Source of the DNA: an uncultured Spirochaetaceae bacterium
GTDB taxonomy: Bacteria; Spirochaetota; Spirochaetia; Treponematales; Treponemataceae
Assembly: GCA_902778325.1 (NCBI GenBank)
Contig: CACYWZ010000017.1
Span: 1-41,184 of the forward strand
Direction: 5' to 3'
Length of the DNA: 41,184 nt
The stretch's first letter is position 1. The number at the start of each line of letters is the position of its first letter. This document shows, piece by piece, positions 22,246-32,626 of this stretch. A program made the translations under genes and the position numbers. The notes under the pieces were generated by a model. It did no database searches. It saw only the letters and a program-made list of their open reading frames with translations, and was not told the origin of the DNA.

Positions 22246-23290
22246 TTGCTTCTTCCTTTGGCTTTTTAAAACTGACAGAATTTTTCAGATGACTATAGTC
22301 TGTCATACCAAGGCTAAGATTCCATTCCTGGAGTTTCTCCTTAATCTCAGTAAGACTCTTCTTTCCGACATTGCGACTTTTAGCAATATCAGCTTCTGTC
22401 TTCTTTGTTAATTCGCCGATTGTGCGAATATTAGCATTTTTCAAACAATTAGACGACCTTACAGACAACTCAAGTTCTTCAACAGGAGTGTTTAACACCT
22501 GTCTAATTCTTTCATCACCTTCATCAAGGTCATCTCCACTGGAAATATCAGCATCGTTGAAGTTTATAAAGATTGTAAAATGGTCTTTTGCAATCTTTGC
22601 AGCTTCTGCCAATGCATCTTCAGGAGAAATTGTTCCATCAGTCCATACTTCCAGAATAAGTTTGTCGTAGTCGTTACGTTGCCCAATACGGCATGGCTCG
22701 ATTGAATACCGAACTTTCGGAACTGGTGTAAAAATACAGTCCATTGGAATAACTCCAACGTCCTCAACATATTTTGTGTTCACCTCGGCAGGAACGTATC
22801 CTCTTCCCAAGTCTACCTGAATTTCAAAATCTACATGACAACCTTCCATCATGGTCATCACTGTAAGATCTTTGGTCTTAACCTCAATTTCGCCTTCGCG
22901 GGCAAAATCCTGGCTCATTACCTTTCCAGGTCCCTTAAAAGTAAAAAGTACTGTTCCCTGTTCAACCTCGTTCGGCAGCTGCAAACGAATCTGTTTTAAA
23001 CTGTTCAAAACTTCCAGTGTATCTTCAGCTATTCCCTGAATAGGGTCAAATTCACTAGTAATAACATGAGGAACACCCTCTGCGTCATAAGACGTAATCC
23101 GCACAGAAGATACTGCATATCCCTGAATAGATGACAACAACACACGGCGAAGTGTATTTCCAACCGTAGTACCGAAGCCAGGCTCAAAAGGATATGCGGT
23201 AAACTTTCCGTAATCAGGATTCGTTTCAAGACGCTCAAATGTAATGCCTTTAGGTTTCTTAAAGCCTTTAAGCAGATTTTTGCGAGCCAT
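22235..23290 (-). CDS. rpoA: RNA polymerase alpha subunit
   Basis: 351 residues. The N-terminal assembly domain contains [20 protein letters not shown] (residues about 33-52) and GYAVSSVRI. The C-terminal DNA- and activator-binding domain spans about 260-325 ([19 protein letters not shown], then [19 protein letters not shown]). A charged insert [13 protein letters not shown] forms the interdomain linker. Lies nine bases after rpsD. Confidence 0.98.
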   Translation of the reverse strand: MARKNLLKGFKKPKGITFERLETNPDYGKFTAYPFEPGFGTTVGNTLRRVLLSSIQGYAVSSVRITSYDAEGVPHVITSEFDPIQGIAEDTLEVLNSLKQIRLQLPNEVEQGTVLFTFKGPGKVMSQDFAREGEIEVKTKDLTVMTMMEGCHVDFEIQVDLGRGYVPAEVNTKYVEDVGVIPMDCIFTPVPKVRYSIEPCRIGQRNDYDKLILEVWTDGTISPEDALAEAAKIAKDHFTIFINFNDADISSGDDLDEGDERIRQVLNTPVEELELSVRSSNCLKNANIRTIGELTKKTEADIAKSRNVGKKSLTEIKEKLQEWNLSLGMTDYSHLKNSVSFKKPKEEANES

Positions 23291-23299
23291 CTGAACTCC

Positions 23300-23926
23300 T
23301 TATTTCGAATAGAGCTCAACCACGAGCTGTTCTTTCACGTCGACCAAATCAGTAACTTCTTCACGACGCGGATACTGAACAAAAGTTCCCTTCACAGCAT
23401 CTGCATCGACTGTAACCCAAGGATAACTTGAAGCATTTTCAAGTCCCTGCTGAATCACAGCAAGCTTCTTGCTTTTTTCTTTTACTTCAACAACATCACC
23501 TGGCTTGACGTTATAGCTAGGAATATTGACAACTTTGCCATTCACAAGAATATGTGAATGAGAAACAATCTGACGAGCCTGATTGCGACAAGCTGCAAAA
23601 TGCATTCTGTACACAACATTATCAAGGCGGCTCTCAAGAAGCTGAATCAAGTTTTCACCAGTAACGCCTGGCATTGTCAAAGCACGTTCAAAAGTAAGAC
23701 GGAACTGCTTCTCAAGCATTCCATACATTCTCTTAATCTTCTGCTTCTCACGAAGCTGAAGACCGTACTCACTGCGCTTTCCAGTTCTAGCCTTTGGATC
23801 TTTTCCTGGAGCACCAAGCTTCTTGTTAATAGGGCATTTATCGCTATTGCAACGACTACCCTTCAAGAACAACTTCTTCTGCTCTGTTCTACACTGTCTG
23901 CAAACAGGACCTGTATATCTAGCCAT
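23300..23926 (-). CDS. rpsD: 30S ribosomal protein S4, zinc-containing form
   Basis: 208 residues. The N-terminus carries C9-x2-C12 and C26-x4-C31, the Cys set of the zinc-binding (C+) S4 paralogue. The S4 RNA-binding domain is LESRLDNVVYRMHFA, then QARQIVSHSHILVNGKVVN. A primary 16S rRNA binder that nucleates small-subunit assembly; in other bacteria it also represses the alpha operon. Gap of 14 bases to rpsK. Confidence 0.97.
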   Translation of the reverse strand: MARYTGPVCRQCRTEQKKLFLKGSRCNSDKCPINKKLGAPGKDPKARTGKRSEYGLQLREKQKIKRMYGMLEKQFRLTFERALTMPGVTGENLIQLLESRLDNVVYRMHFAACRNQARQIVSHSHILVNGKVVNIPSYNVKPGDVVEVKEKSKKLAVIQQGLENASSYPWVTVDADAVKGTFVQYPRREEVTDLVDVKEQLVVELYSK

Positions 23927-23940
23927 TGTGCTTTATCTCC

Positions 23941-24321
23941 TTACTGGCGACGAGTTTTGCGAGGACGACATCCGTTATGCGGAATCGGTGTAACATCAGA
24001 AATTGATTTCACCTGCAAACCCATAGCACCCAATGCACGAACTGCATTCTCACGACCAACACCCGGACCTTTTACAAAAACATGAACTTCGCGCAAGCCA
24101 TAGCTGACTGCACGCTGAACAGCAGTTTCTGCTACTGTCTGAGCAGCAAACGGAGTTGACTTCTTTGCACCGCGGAATCCAAGTCCACCAGATGATGCCC
24201 AAGAAAGAGCATTACCATTCAAATCCGTGATTGTAATAATTGTATTATTGAAGGTTGCCTGAATATAGACATTACCTTCATAAACGCTTTTCTTTTCCTT
24301 ACGTTTCTTCTGGACAGCCAT
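23941..24321 (-). CDS. rpsK: 30S ribosomal protein S11
   Basis: 126 residues. [39 protein letters not shown] and the C-terminal [17 protein letters not shown] are diagnostic. It sits on the 30S platform near the mRNA exit. The N-terminal basic stretch is typical. Spaced 14 bases from rpsM. Confidence 0.97.
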   Translation of the reverse strand: MAVQKKRKEKKSVYEGNVYIQATFNNTIITITDLNGNALSWASSGGLGFRGAKKSTPFAAQTVAETAVQRAVSYGLREVHVFVKGPGVGRENAVRALGAMGLQVKSISDVTPIPHNGCRPRKTRRQ

Positions 24322-24335
24322 CCATCAACCTCCGA

Positions 24336-24704
24336 TTACGCCTTCTTCTTATTCGCAACGGTCTTCTTCTTACCTTTGCGAGTACGGGAATTCGTGCGAG
24401 TTCTCTGACCACGACACGGAAGTCCCTTACGATGTCGAAGTCCTCGATAGCATCCGATATCAATAAGGCGCTTAATATTAAGACCGATTTCCGATCTAAG
24501 ACGACCCTCAACTTTATACTCAGCCTCAATTGCATTACGAAGCTTTGTCAAATCATCCTGTGTGAGGTCATTCATCATTGCATTCGGATCAATTTTCGTA
24601 ACTTCACAAAGATGTGCAGCTGCCGAACGACCAATACCATAAATATAGGTCAATGCAATGTTCACATGCTTATTTGGGAGATCAACTCCTTCAATTCGAG
24701 CCAT
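24336..24704 (-). CDS. rpsM: 30S ribosomal protein S13
   Basis: 122 residues. [20 protein letters not shown] at the start and [20 protein letters not shown] near residue 85 are diagnostic, with a basic tail ending NKKKA. It forms bridges to the 50S subunit at the head and contacts P-site tRNA. Ten bases after rpmJ. Confidence 0.97.
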   Translation of the reverse strand: MARIEGVDLPNKHVNIALTYIYGIGRSAAAHLCEVTKIDPNAMMNDLTQDDLTKLRNAIEAEYKVEGRLRSEIGLNIKRLIDIGCYRGLRHRKGLPCRGQRTRTNSRTRKGKKKTVANKKKA

Positions 24705-24714
24705 CTGTTACTCC

Positions 24715-24828
24715 TCAACCCTGTCTCTGTTTGTGTTTTGGATTAGAGCAAATGATACGGATAATTCCGTTGCGTTTGATAACCTTACACTTATCGCAAA
24801 TGGGCTTTACGCTAGTGCGTACTTTCAT
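24715..24828 (-). CDS. rpmJ: 50S ribosomal protein L36, zinc form
   Basis: 37 residues, starting [21 protein letters not shown]11, C14, C27 and H32 form the zinc site of the C+ paralogue. A GGGGG-rich ribosome site (AGGGGGAC) precedes the ATG at 24828. It lies 140 bases after secY, the longest gap within the cluster. Confidence 0.95.
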   Translation of the reverse strand: MKVRTSVKPICDKCKVIKRNGIIRIICSNPKHKQRQG

Positions 24829-24846
24829 AAAAGTCCCCCTGGGAAA

Positions 24847-24913
24847 GTGATATTAAAACTCGAGTCATGGCAATTCGCTATGAATTACAACTCGAGTTTC
24901 GCTATCATATCAC
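24847..24913 (-). promoter_or_regulatory. long inverted repeat between secY and rpmJ
   Basis: Outer arms GTGATAT/ATATCAC enclose inner arms AAACTCGAGT/ACTCGAGTTT, all perfect, with a 23-base centre that contains another short repeat (AATTC..GAATT). No T run follows, so it does not look like a terminator. It may be an RNA stem for processing, attenuation or mRNA stability before the alpha-type segment. Confidence 0.6.
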
Positions 24914-24968
24914 AATGTCCCAAACAGTTCTAGTCTTATTTCTCAAAATTTGCAAATTTCACTAAAAT

Positions 24969-26300
24969 TTACAATTTGCGAGAACGGATTTTGCCCTTCT
25001 TAACTAATCCATCTTGATGATGCATCTTTAAGAGAGCCTCCACCTGACTCATTGTGTCCAAGTCAACACCAACCAAAATCAGTAACGAAGTTCCTCCCAT
25101 CAAAGTCGAAATAGACTGAGGGAATTTGAACCAAGTCTGAATGATTGTTGGTAACACTGCAATTACAGCAAGATACAAAGAACCAGGTAATACTAAACGA
25201 TTCAGCACTTTCTGCAAATATACTTCCGTTTTGTCTGTTCTGATTCCTGGAATAGAACCACCGTTTTCACGGATACTCTTTGCGATTTCAATGGGGTTCA
25301 GGGTTACCTGTGTGTAGAAGTATGCAAAGAATATAATCAGAAAAACTAAAATTACATTGTAACAAATACCAGTCGGCGTCAAAATATTTGACAAACGCAT
25401 AATCCAACGAGATGCATTACTACTTGACGCAAAACTAGAAGCAAGCTGCAATGGGAAAGTCAAAAAAGCAGAAGCAAAAATTACTGGTATAACGCCTGAA
25501 GGATTAATCTTCAATGGAATATATGTGTCGTTAACAGCATACATTCTTTTACCAACAACACGTTTTGCATAATGAACACGAATTTTTCTTTCACCAGATT
25601 GTTCGTAAACAACCAAAGCGACGATAAAAACGAACATAATAAGAGCAACAATGACGAAAACAAAATTTATGTCTCTTGTTTTTACTCTCGTTATAAGTTC
25701 TGCTATTGCATGAGGCATACGTGCCACGATACCCGCGAAAATCAGCATAGAAATGCCGTTTCCAATACCGTGAGCCGTTATTTGGTTTCCAAGCCAAACA
25801 GTCACCATCGAACCTGTAGTAACAGTGAGGATGGTTAAGAATTTAAACGCAACATCATCCATGACAATAGCGCCAGGAATACTGCTAGCGAAAACTGTAA
25901 CTGCCAATGACTGGAAAATACAAACAACGACTGTTCCAATGCGTGTCCACGATGCAACGCGGCGCTGACCACCATCTTCCTGCGCTGCACGTTTGAGCGG
26001 AGGAAAAATAATCAACGCAAGTTGCATTATAATCTGTGTTGAAATATATGGCATAACACCAAGCATAAACACAGAAAAATTAGAAAACGCACCACCAGCG
26101 AAAAAATCCATATAACTGGCAAACGCATTTTTATTCTGCGCTGCCAAATCTTCGAAGTATTTCAACAATACACTGGCATTTATACCAGGTATTGTCAAAA
26201 CACTTCCCAGGCGAAACACGGCAAGAATTACAAAAGTAAAAAGCAAACGATCACGAAGCTCTTTTACCTTAAGCATATTTACAACAGGATTAGTTGCCAT
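24969..26300 (-). CDS. secY: protein translocase subunit SecY
   Basis: 443 residues, ten membrane segments. The plug and lateral gate region has GINASVLLKYFED, and MLGVMPYISTQIIMQ; the cytoplasmic loops include RVASWTRIGTV, and GGSIPGIRTDKTEVYLQKVLNR. It is the channel of the Sec translocon with SecE and SecG. Follows rplO by 18 bases. No adk, map or infA gene follows, unlike Gram-positive clusters. Confidence 0.98.
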   Translation of the reverse strand: MATNPVVNMLKVKELRDRLLFTFVILAVFRLGSVLTIPGINASVLLKYFEDLAAQNKNAFASYMDFFAGGAFSNFSVFMLGVMPYISTQIIMQLALIIFPPLKRAAQEDGGQRRVASWTRIGTVVVCIFQSLAVTVFASSIPGAIVMDDVAFKFLTILTVTTGSMVTVWLGNQITAHGIGNGISMLIFAGIVARMPHAIAELITRVKTRDINFVFVIVALIMFVFIVALVVYEQSGERKIRVHYAKRVVGKRMYAVNDTYIPLKINPSGVIPVIFASAFLTFPLQLASSFASSSNASRWIMRLSNILTPTGICYNVILVFLIIFFAYFYTQVTLNPIEIAKSIRENGGSIPGIRTDKTEVYLQKVLNRLVLPGSLYLAVIAVLPTIIQTWFKFPQSISTLMGGTSLLILVGVDLDTMSQVEALLKMHHQDGLVKKGKIRSRKL

Positions 26301-26318
26301 GTTTACTACTCCAACGCC

Positions 26319-26780
26319 TTATTTTTCTTCTGAAACGTCAGCGACAACATTGCCGCCAGCTTTTTCAATCTTCTCTTTAGCAGATGCAGACAACTTATCA
26401 ACATTGACTGTCAACTTCTTTGAGAGGTCACCATTACCAAGGATTTTTACAATTGCACTAGCGTCTTTCAAAAGACCCTTAGCAACAAGAGTTTCCTTAT
26501 TAACAGTTTCACCATCAGAATATCTGCTATCAAGAACATCAACGTTCAAGCTGAAAACATTCTTCTTAAACTGGGCATTAGAGAAACCTTTTCGAGCAAT
26601 GCGACGATACAAAGGCATCTGACCGCCCTCAAAACCAACATAAGTCTTTCCACCAGAACGAGACTGCTGACCTTTATTGCCCTTTCCAGCTGTCGTACCA
26701 CGGCCTGAAGAGGAACCACGACCGACAATCCGCTTTTTCTTGTTTGCACCTTCTGGTGCTTGAAGAATAAAATCTGACAT
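26319..26780 (-). CDS. rplO: 50S ribosomal protein L15
   Basis: 153 residues. KKRIVGRGSSSGRGTTAGKG and GGQMPLYRRIARKGFSN are diagnostic Gly/Arg-rich rRNA-binding segments. The start overlaps the rpmD stop by one base, indicating coupling. The C-terminal domain ends GGNVVADVSEEK. Confidence 0.97.
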   Translation of the reverse strand: MSDFILQAPEGANKKKRIVGRGSSSGRGTTAGKGNKGQQSRSGGKTYVGFEGGQMPLYRRIARKGFSNAQFKKNVFSLNVDVLDSRYSDGETVNKETLVAKGLLKDASAIVKILGNGDLSKKLTVNVDKLSASAKEKIEKAGGNVVADVSEEK

Positions 26781-26965
26781 TAGTTAAGCTCCTCACACTT
26801 TACCAAGTGGCTTACACTTGCAACCATTCCAAGAACAGAAGGGTTTGCATCATGCTCGACAGAAGAATTAAGTTTCTTGAGTCCAAGAGAACGGACTGTT
26901 GCAACCTTATCCTTAGACTGACCAATAACACTTCGAACCAAAGTAACACGAATTCTAGATGCCAT
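26780..26965 (-). CDS. rpmD: 50S ribosomal protein L30
   Basis: 61 residues from ATG 26965 (ASRIRVTLVRSVIGQSKDK, then SLGLKKLNSSVEH). A further upstream start would run into rpsE and is rejected. L30 is absent from some bacterial groups but is kept here. Two bases after rpsE. Confidence 0.95.
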   Translation of the reverse strand: MASRIRVTLVRSVIGQSKDKVATVRSLGLKKLNSSVEHDANPSVLGMVASVSHLVKCEELN

Positions 26966-26967
26966 AA

Positions 26968-27471
26968 TTAACCCCACAAATCCTTAAGGGTCTTGCCTCT
27001 GTTCTGAGCAACACTTCTTGCATCCATCAACTTAGAAATAGCATCAAAAGTTGCACGGACAACATTTACAGAAGCATTAGAACCCAATGACTTTGAAACG
27101 ACATCCGTAATACCAGCAGCATCCATAACAGCGCGAACAGCACCACCTGCGATAACTCCAGTACCAGGACAAGCTGGACGGATAAGCACAGAAGAACTCT
27201 TAAATTTTCCAAGCATCTCGTGTGGCAAAGTACCATTCTTCATTGGAAGAACGACAAGATTGCGCTTTGCACGGTCGATACTCTTTCTGATTGCTTCTGA
27301 TACATCGTTAGCTTTTCCAAAACCATATCCAACACGGCCTTTCTGATCTCCAACAACGGTTAAAGCTGAAAAAGCCATTCTGCGACCACCTTTAACAGTC
27401 TTCGCAGTGCGGTTAAGTTTAACCAACTTTTCTACGAATTCCTTCGGCTGCTCTCTATCATCACTTCTCAT
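26968..27471 (-). CDS. rpsE: 30S ribosomal protein S5
   Basis: 167 residues. The double-stranded RNA-binding part KTVKGGRRMAFSALTVVGD and the GYGFGKANDVSEAIRKS and PACPGTGVIAGGAVRAV motifs are diagnostic. S5 acts in decoding fidelity and helicase function at the mRNA entry. Eight bases after rplR. Confidence 0.97.
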   Translation of the reverse strand: MRSDDREQPKEFVEKLVKLNRTAKTVKGGRRMAFSALTVVGDQKGRVGYGFGKANDVSEAIRKSIDRAKRNLVVLPMKNGTLPHEMLGKFKSSSVLIRPACPGTGVIAGGAVRAVMDAAGITDVVSKSLGSNASVNVVRATFDAISKLMDARSVAQNRGKTLKDLWG

Positions 27472-27479
27472 AGTAGCTC

Positions 27480-27842
27480 CTAGAATTTAATTCCTGTGCT
27501 ACGGGTAGCATCAGCAAGAGCCTTTACAACACCGTGGTACAGATAACCGTTGCGGTCAAACACTACTGTAGTAATGTTCTTCTCCGCAAGACGCTTTCCA
27601 AAAGCCTCTCCGAGCTTAGTAGCACCGTCGATATTCGCTTTAAGCGCCGCAAAATCTTTTTCAAGAGTAGAAATAGAAGCGAGAGTCTTACCCTCATCAT
27701 CATCAATAACCTGCACATACAGATTTGTATTGCTACGAGTAACTGTCATACGAGGACGTGCGGCAGTACCGTAAATCTGCTTGCGGATATGAATCTTTCT
27801 GTGCAGACGCTTTCTGTTTTTATCATTCAGTTTCTTGAACAT
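27480..27842 (-). CDS. rplR: 50S ribosomal protein L18
   Basis: 120 residues. [20 protein letters not shown] and [19 protein letters not shown], ending [20 protein letters not shown], match L18, which binds 5S rRNA with L5. The N-terminal basic arm is intact. Twelve bases after rplF. Confidence 0.97.
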   Translation of the reverse strand: MFKKLNDKNRKRLHRKIHIRKQIYGTAARPRMTVTRSNTNLYVQVIDDDEGKTLASISTLEKDFAALKANIDGATKLGEAFGKRLAEKNITTVVFDRNGYLYHGVVKALADATRSTGIKF

Positions 27843-27854
27843 ACTGCATTCACC

Positions 27855-28394
27855 TTATTTTACACCAGTCTTACCGACTTTACGTCTGATGACCTCAGTC
27901 TCGTAACGAATACCCTTTCCCTTATAAGGTTCAGGCTTGCGGAGTTTACGAATCTGAGCACAGAACTCGCCAACCAGTTGCTTGCTAATACCACTGACAG
28001 TAACTTTGCCCTGTGCATCAGTAGCAACAGTCAAGCCCTCTGGAATTGCCGCAATAAAATCTGTTGAATAGCCAAGATTCATAACGAGCAATTTACCCTG
28101 AACTTCAGCACGGAAACCAACGCCAGTGATAACCAAAGACTTTGAGTAGCCAGTCGTAACACCAACAACCATATTGTGAATAAGATTGCGGTAAAGACCG
28201 TGAGCAGCATTAGCTGCCTTGCTCTCGTTAGCTGGAGTAACAATGACTTCAGAGCCTTTGACTTCAACTTTCACGTTTTCATTGTAATCCTGCTTCAGCT
28301 CTCCCTTTGGACCTTTAACAGTAACCAAAGCTGGAGCAACTGTAACAGTAACACCTGCAGGAATAGCAACAGGAAGTTTTCCAATCTTAGACAT
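27855..28394 (-). CDS. rplF: 50S ribosomal protein L6
   Basis: 179 residues. [18 protein letters not shown] at the start and the C-terminal [20 protein letters not shown] are diagnostic, with two similar alpha/beta RNA-binding halves. It lies near the factor-binding site by L7/L12. Twelve bases after rpsH. Confidence 0.97.
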   Translation of the reverse strand: MSKIGKLPVAIPAGVTVTVAPALVTVKGPKGELKQDYNENVKVEVKGSEVIVTPANESKAANAAHGLYRNLIHNMVVGVTTGYSKSLVITGVGFRAEVQGKLLVMNLGYSTDFIAAIPEGLTVATDAQGKVTVSGISKQLVGEFCAQIRKLRKPEPYKGKGIRYETEVIRRKVGKTGVK

Positions 28395-28406
28395 TCTTTC
28401 CTCCTA

Positions 28407-28808
28407 TTACCAAACGTTGCAGAGCAATTCGCCACCAATCATCTTCTCAGAAGCCTTCTTACCAGTTGTAACACCAGAAGAAGTTGAAACGATAATTGTA
28501 CCGTATCCATTATAGACACGTGGCATATCCTTGTAACCAGAGTAGACACGGCGTCCAGGTGTAGAGATTCTCTCCAATCCATGGATAACCGATTCGTTCT
28601 TCTCATCATACTTCAAAGAAATGCGGATGATGCTGTGACCGCCTTCGTCCTGCGCTTTCTTGAAATTCTTAATATAACCTTCTGTCTTCAGAATCTTCAC
28701 GATTTCCAGCTTAAGCTTGGATGTAGGAATATCTACACTCTCGTGGCGGGCTTGTGCCGCATTTCTGACTTTAGTAAGCATATCTGCTATAGGGTCTGAA
28801 GCTGCCAT
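28407..28808 (-). CDS. rpsH: 30S ribosomal protein S8
   Basis: 133 residues. [19 protein letters not shown] at the start and the C-terminal [17 protein letters not shown] are diagnostic of S8, a primary 16S rRNA binder and, in E. coli, translational repressor of the spc operon. Seventeen bases after rpsN. Confidence 0.97.
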   Translation of the reverse strand: MAASDPIADMLTKVRNAAQARHESVDIPTSKLKLEIVKILKTEGYIKNFKKAQDEGGHSIIRISLKYDEKNESVIHGLERISTPGRRVYSGYKDMPRVYNGYGTIIVSTSSGVTTGKKASEKMIGGELLCNVW

Positions 28809-28825
28809 TTTTATCTCCTACCACA

Positions 28826-29011
28826 CTACCAACTGGATTTTGTGACGCCTGGCAAAAGGCCTTCACTTGCTAACTTACGGAAACAGATACGGCAAATCTT
28901 GAATTTGCGCAAGTATCCATGCGGACGACCGCAAATATGACAACGATTGTACTGACGTGTCTTAAATTTCGGAGTGCGGTTCGCTTTATTAATCAATGAT
29001 TTCTTAGCCAT
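28826..29011 (-). CDS. rpsN: 30S ribosomal protein S14, type Z
   Basis: 61 residues, the short zinc form. It has CHICGRPHG and CRICFRKLA, giving C24-x2-C27 and C40-x2-C43, and ends LPGVTKSSW as typical for type Z. The long zinc-free form is about 100 residues and is not present here. Between rplE and rpsH. Confidence 0.97.
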   Translation of the reverse strand: MAKKSLINKANRTPKFKTRQYNRCHICGRPHGYLRKFKICRICFRKLASEGLLPGVTKSSW

Positions 29012-29022
29012 GAACTTCCCTC

Positions 29023-29574
29023 TTACTTTCTAAACGGCATATTGAACTTGGCAAGCAACGCACGAGCCTCATTGTCTGTACGAGCTGTTGTTACAATAGA
29101 AATATTCATACCAGCAATTTTAGTGATTTTATCGAAATCAATTTCTGGAAAAATAATCTGCTCTGTAACACCAAGTGAGAAGTTACCGTGACCATCAAAG
29201 CCTGTTGCTTTAATTCCACGGAAATCCTTGACACGCGGCAAAGCAACATTGATGAGTCTATCCAAGAACTCATACATAATGTTACCACGCAATGTTACCA
29301 TCGCACCAACTTCATTACCCTCACGAAGTTTGAAGTTAGCAATACTCTTACGAGCTCTTGTCTTAACCGCTTTCTGACCTGTAATCGCTGTTAAATCAGC
29401 CACTGCAGCATCAAGAAGTTTCTTGTTGGTGAGAGCCTCTCCAACACCCATGCTAACTACAATCTTCTTAATTGCAGGAACCTGCATGGTAGATGTATAA
29501 CCAAGCTCCTTAAAAAGCTCAGAAGCATACTTTTCTTTGTAGACTTTCTTAAGCCGAGGTACGTAATTTTCCAT
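29023..29574 (-). CDS. rplE: 50S ribosomal protein L5
   Basis: 183 residues from ATG 29574, which overlaps the rplX stop (TAATG); an earlier start would add six residues inside rplX. The motifs are [28 protein letters not shown] and [21 protein letters not shown]5 binds 5S rRNA and contacts the P-site tRNA region. Confidence 0.96.
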   Translation of the reverse strand: MENYVPRLKKVYKEKYASELFKELGYTSTMQVPAIKKIVVSMGVGEALTNKKLLDAAVADLTAITGQKAVKTRARKSIANFKLREGNEVGAMVTLRGNIMYEFLDRLINVALPRVKDFRGIKATGFDGHGNFSLGVTEQIIFPEIDFDKITKIAGMNISIVTTARTDNEARALLAKFNMPFRK

Positions 29575-29888
29575 TACAGCGCTTCTCCACACTTACGGCA
29601 GACACGAATCTTCTTGTCTCCGTCTATCTTGTAACCGATTCTAACAGGTCCACATTTTTTGCAGACGATAGCAACGTTAGAAATATCAAGCGGTGCCTCA
29701 ACTTCAGCAATACCGCCCTGATCCTGCTGACTGCGTCTCTTTATAGCCTTCTTAACAAGGTTAGCGCCTGAAACAATCACACGACCCTTTTCACGGTCAA
29801 TTTTAACAACTGTACCGCGCTTACCCTTGTCTTTTCCAGCAGTAATCTCTACTTGGTCGTCCCTGCGGATCTTGAATTTTGGTTCCAT
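29574..29888 (-). CDS. rplX: 50S ribosomal protein L24, with zinc-ribbon tail
   Basis: 104 residues from ATG 29888 with AGGAG eight bases upstream; a TTG two codons earlier is rejected. The KOW motif is [18 protein letters not shown]. The tail has CKKC (near 78) and CRKC (near 98), a probable zinc ribbon seen in L24 of some bacteria. L24 is an assembly initiator of the 50S subunit. Confidence 0.96.
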   Translation of the reverse strand: MEPKFKIRRDDQVEITAGKDKGKRGTVVKIDREKGRVIVSGANLVKKAIKRRSQQDQGGIAEVEAPLDISNVAIVCKKCGPVRIGYKIDGDKKIRVCRKCGEAL

Positions 29889-29900
29889 TCTCAAAACTCC

Positions 29901-30269
29901 TTACAGAACTTCCGGTGCAAGTGATACAATTTTCATGAAATCCATATCACGAAGCTCACGAGCTACTGGTCCAAAAATACGCTTTCCCTTTGGATTCTTA
30001 TTCTCATCAACAATAACACAAGCGTTATCATCAAAACGAATGTATGTTCCATCTGGGCGGCGATATTCTTTTGCCACACGCACGATTACAGCTTTTTCAA
30101 CTGCACCCTTCTTAATGGTAGAAGTTGGAATTGCATCCTTAACTGCTACCACAACAATGTCACCGATACCTGCATAGCGGCGATGTGAACCGCCAAGCAC
30201 CTTAATGCACTGAACGATTTTTGCACCGGAGTTATCAGCAACAGTCATAGTTGATTGCATCTGAAGCAT
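29901..30269 (-). CDS. rplN: 50S ribosomal protein L14
   Basis: 122 residues. [39 protein letters not shown] and the C-terminal [10 protein letters not shown] are diagnostic. L14 forms an intersubunit bridge. The exact length matches the family. Twenty bases after rpsQ. Confidence 0.97.
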   Translation of the reverse strand: MLQMQSTMTVADNSGAKIVQCIKVLGGSHRRYAGIGDIVVVAVKDAIPTSTIKKGAVEKAVIVRVAKEYRRPDGTYIRFDDNACVIVDENKNPKGKRIFGPVARELRDMDFMKIVSLAPEVL

Positions 30270-30289
30270 AATATTTTTACTCCTGTGGC

Positions 30290-30565
30290 TTATTTAGCCC
30301 GCTCAATAATCTCAGACAAGCGCCAACACTTATCTTTGCTGATTGGTGCACACTCTACGATACGGACAGTATCACCAATGTGTGCATCATTCTTCTCGTC
30401 ATGTGCCTTATACTTCTTTGTCCAAGTGACATATTTTTTGTAAAGGCGATCCATCTTCTTTGTGTTAATCGCAACAACGATAGTCTTATCCATCTTATCG
30501 CTTGTTACTACACCAACAAAAGAACGCTTTGAACCCTTTTCAGTCTTAGCAACCTGATTTTCCAC
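30290..30565 (-). CDS. rpsQ: 30S ribosomal protein S17
   Basis: 91 residues. [40 protein letters not shown] and the C-terminal [13 protein letters not shown] are diagnostic of this OB-fold primary 16S rRNA binder. Ten bases after rpmC. Confidence 0.97.
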   Translation of the reverse strand: MENQVAKTEKGSKRSFVGVVTSDKMDKTIVVAINTKKMDRLYKKYVTWTKKYKAHDEKNDAHIGDTVRIVECAPISKDKCWRLSEIIERAK

Positions 30566-30575
30566 GGGTCAGCTC

Positions 30576-30788
30576 CTACTTATTTTCTCCGGCAATTTCT
30601 TTCTGCCGGATAAACGTATTCAAGCGTGCAATTTCGCGACGCATTGTACGTTTCTGGATTGGATTATCTACATGTCCAACGATTTTCTGAAAACGAAGGT
30701 CCATGTACTTCTTAGCAAGCTCATCCCGCTGTGCAACCAATTCGGAATAAGACAAATCTTTGAAATTCTTTTTCTTAGAATCAGCCAT
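30576..30788 (-). CDS. rpmC: 50S ribosomal protein L29
   Basis: 70 residues. Two helices with FKDLSYSELVAQRDELAKKY and MRREIARLNTFIRQKE, typical of L29 at the exit tunnel rim. Eleven bases after rplP. Confidence 0.95.
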   Translation of the reverse strand: MADSKKKNFKDLSYSELVAQRDELAKKYMDLRFQKIVGHVDNPIQKRTMRREIARLNTFIRQKEIAGENK

Positions 30789-30799
30789 CTTATTTCTCC

Positions 30800-31222
30800 T
30801 TAGTACTGGACAGGCTTGTAAGCAATCTTTGTCTTTACTGGCAACTTGCTGCTAGCCAATGTAAGAGCATGGTCAGCAGTAGCTTTGTCAACACCAGCAA
30901 CCTCAAACAAAATCATTCCCGGCTTGATAACAGCAGCCCAGAACTCTGGTGCGCCCTTTCCCTTACCCATACGAGTTTCAGCAGGTTTCTTTGAAATCGG
31001 CTTATCAGGGAATACGCGAATCCACATCTTACCTTTCTTTGGTGAAATGCAACGGTTGATAGCAATACGAGCAGCTTCGATAACGCGAGCGTTCAACCAA
31101 GTTGGCTCCATTGCAACAAGAGCTGTATCTCCAAAGTCGATGTTATTATCACGGGTAGCAAAGCCACGCTCTCTACCGCGCTGCACCTTTCGGTGTATTA
31201 CTCTTTTAGGACTCAGAGGCAT
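30800..31222 (-). CDS. rplP: 50S ribosomal protein L16
   Basis: 140 residues. [40 protein letters not shown] and [20 protein letters not shown] are diagnostic. L16 sits near the A-site tRNA. Three bases after rpsC. Confidence 0.97.
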   Translation of the reverse strand: MPLSPKRVIHRKVQRGRERGFATRDNNIDFGDTALVAMEPTWLNARVIEAARIAINRCISPKKGKMWIRVFPDKPISKKPAETRMGKGKGAPEFWAAVIKPGMILFEVAGVDKATADHALTLASSKLPVKTKIAYKPVQY

Positions 31223-31225
31223 TTA

Positions 31226-31960
31226 CTAACTCCTTGAAGCCTTTGCAGTACGATTTCCGGCTGCATCAGCACGATTCGGACGAGATTTACGAGCCAGTTC
31301 TCCAGCATCATCATTCATCTGATGACCATAATTCATACCGTTGTAAACCCAAACTTTGATTCCAATCAAACCATAGCTAGTATGAGCTTCGATGAAACCA
31401 TAGTCAATATCAGCGCGAAGAGTATGAAGAGGAACACGTCCTTCCTTATGTTCTTCTGTACGCTTCATTTCTGCACCGCCAAGACGACCAGAAAGACGAA
31501 TCTTAATACCCTGAGCTCCAGACTTCATTGCATTTGCAGAAGCCTGTTTCAAAGCCTTTCGATATGAACCACGACCAGAAAGCTGGCGAGCAATATTCTG
31601 CGCAATCAAAGACGCATTAATTTCAGCACGCTTAACTTCCTTAATCTTAATCTGAACTTTCTGGAGATTGAGTCGTTTAGTGATTTCAGCACTAATCTTT
31701 TCGATATTAGCACCCTTTACACCAATAATAACTCCTGGACGTGCTGTGTGAATTGTAATCGTAACACGCTGAGGATGACGAGTAATCTCAATCTCTGCAA
31801 TGTCGGCATTCTGGCACTCAGGAAGAGTGTTCACCAATTTTCGGATTTTAATATCCTCAAGGAACAAGTCTGCATAATCACGAGGACCTGCATACCAGCG
31901 AGACTGCCACGTTTTATTAATTCCGAGGCGAAGCCCAATCGGATTTACTTTCTGACCCAC
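31226..31960 (-). CDS. rpsC: 30S ribosomal protein S3, GTG start
   Basis: 244 residues from a GTG at 31960, one base after the rplV stop. The longer reading from 31987 adds nine residues inside rplV and does not match the family start ([17 protein letters not shown] follows the GTG directly). It has a KH domain ([20 protein letters not shown]) and the C-terminal GIKVWVYNG. The tail is basic. S3 guards mRNA entry. Confidence 0.95.
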   Translation of the reverse strand: MGQKVNPIGLRLGINKTWQSRWYAGPRDYADLFLEDIKIRKLVNTLPECQNADIAEIEITRHPQRVTITIHTARPGVIIGVKGANIEKISAEITKRLNLQKVQIKIKEVKRAEINASLIAQNIARQLSGRGSYRKALKQASANAMKSGAQGIKIRLSGRLGGAEMKRTEEHKEGRVPLHTLRADIDYGFIEAHTSYGLIGIKVWVYNGMNYGHQMNDDAGELARKSRPNRADAAGNRTAKASRS

Positions 31961-31961
31961 C

Positions 31962-32318
31962 TTAGTTACCTGCCTTTTCGCCGACAATTACGGTAATATG
32001 ACACATGCGGCGCAAGAGCTGGTCAGCTCTACCGCGTGCGCGAAACCAAACTCTCTTAAGTCTCGGACCTTCATCAATACGAATTTCCTTAACATAGAGC
32101 ATATCTTCATCAAGTTTCTTGTTCTGATTAAGAGCATTACTCATAGCAGACTTAACTGTTCCACTAATAAGTTTAGCACCTTTCTGAGGCATATTAGCAA
32201 GAATTGCCATTGCCTCTGTACAAGACATTCTTGAAACAAGTCGCGCAACAGGGCGAACCTTTGTTGGCGATGCAATCAAGAATTTTGTTGTGGCTATATA
32301 GCCTTTATTTTCAGCCAT
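31962..32318 (-). CDS. rplV: 50S ribosomal protein L22
   Basis: 118 residues from ATG 32318, with AGGTGG upstream; a GTG three codons earlier is rejected. [17 protein letters not shown] and the C-terminal [20 protein letters not shown] include the beta-hairpin that lines the exit tunnel. Twelve bases after rpsS. Confidence 0.96.
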   Translation of the reverse strand: MAENKGYIATTKFLIASPTKVRPVARLVSRMSCTEAMAILANMPQKGAKLISGTVKSAMSNALNQNKKLDEDMLYVKEIRIDEGPRLKRVWFRARGRADQLLRRMCHITVIVGEKAGN

Positions 32319-32330
32319 CGTATCCACCTA

Positions 32331-32609
32331 TTATTTCTTTGCGGTCTTATCGGAACCGCCATGTCCATGATATGTACGAGTTGGAGAAAATTCGCCAAGC
32401 TTGTGACCGACGAGGTTCTCTGTAACATATACAGGAATCCATGACTTACCATTGTATACAGAAATGGTATTTCCAACCATTTCAGGAATAATTGTTGAGC
32501 AGCGGGAATATGTCTTAATCATCTTCCTGTCTGACTCTTTATTCATCTCAATAACCTTTTTATAAAGGCTCTTCTCAACGAAAGGACCTTTTTTAACAGA
32601 TCTTGACAC
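32331..32609 (-). CDS. rpsS: 30S ribosomal protein S19
   Basis: 92 residues. [33 protein letters not shown] and [20 protein letters not shown] are diagnostic. S19 pairs with S13 in the 30S head. Seventeen bases after rplB. Confidence 0.97.
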   Translation of the reverse strand: MSRSVKKGPFVEKSLYKKVIEMNKESDRKMIKTYSRCSTIIPEMVGNTISVYNGKSWIPVYVTENLVGHKLGEFSPTRTYHGHGGSDKTAKK

Positions 32610-32626
32610 GGTTATCTCCTATGCAA

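Noticed and set aside
23558-24085. 175-aa plus-strand ORF across rpsD and rpsK
   Set aside because: Antisense of two highly conserved ribosomal genes with no ribosome site.
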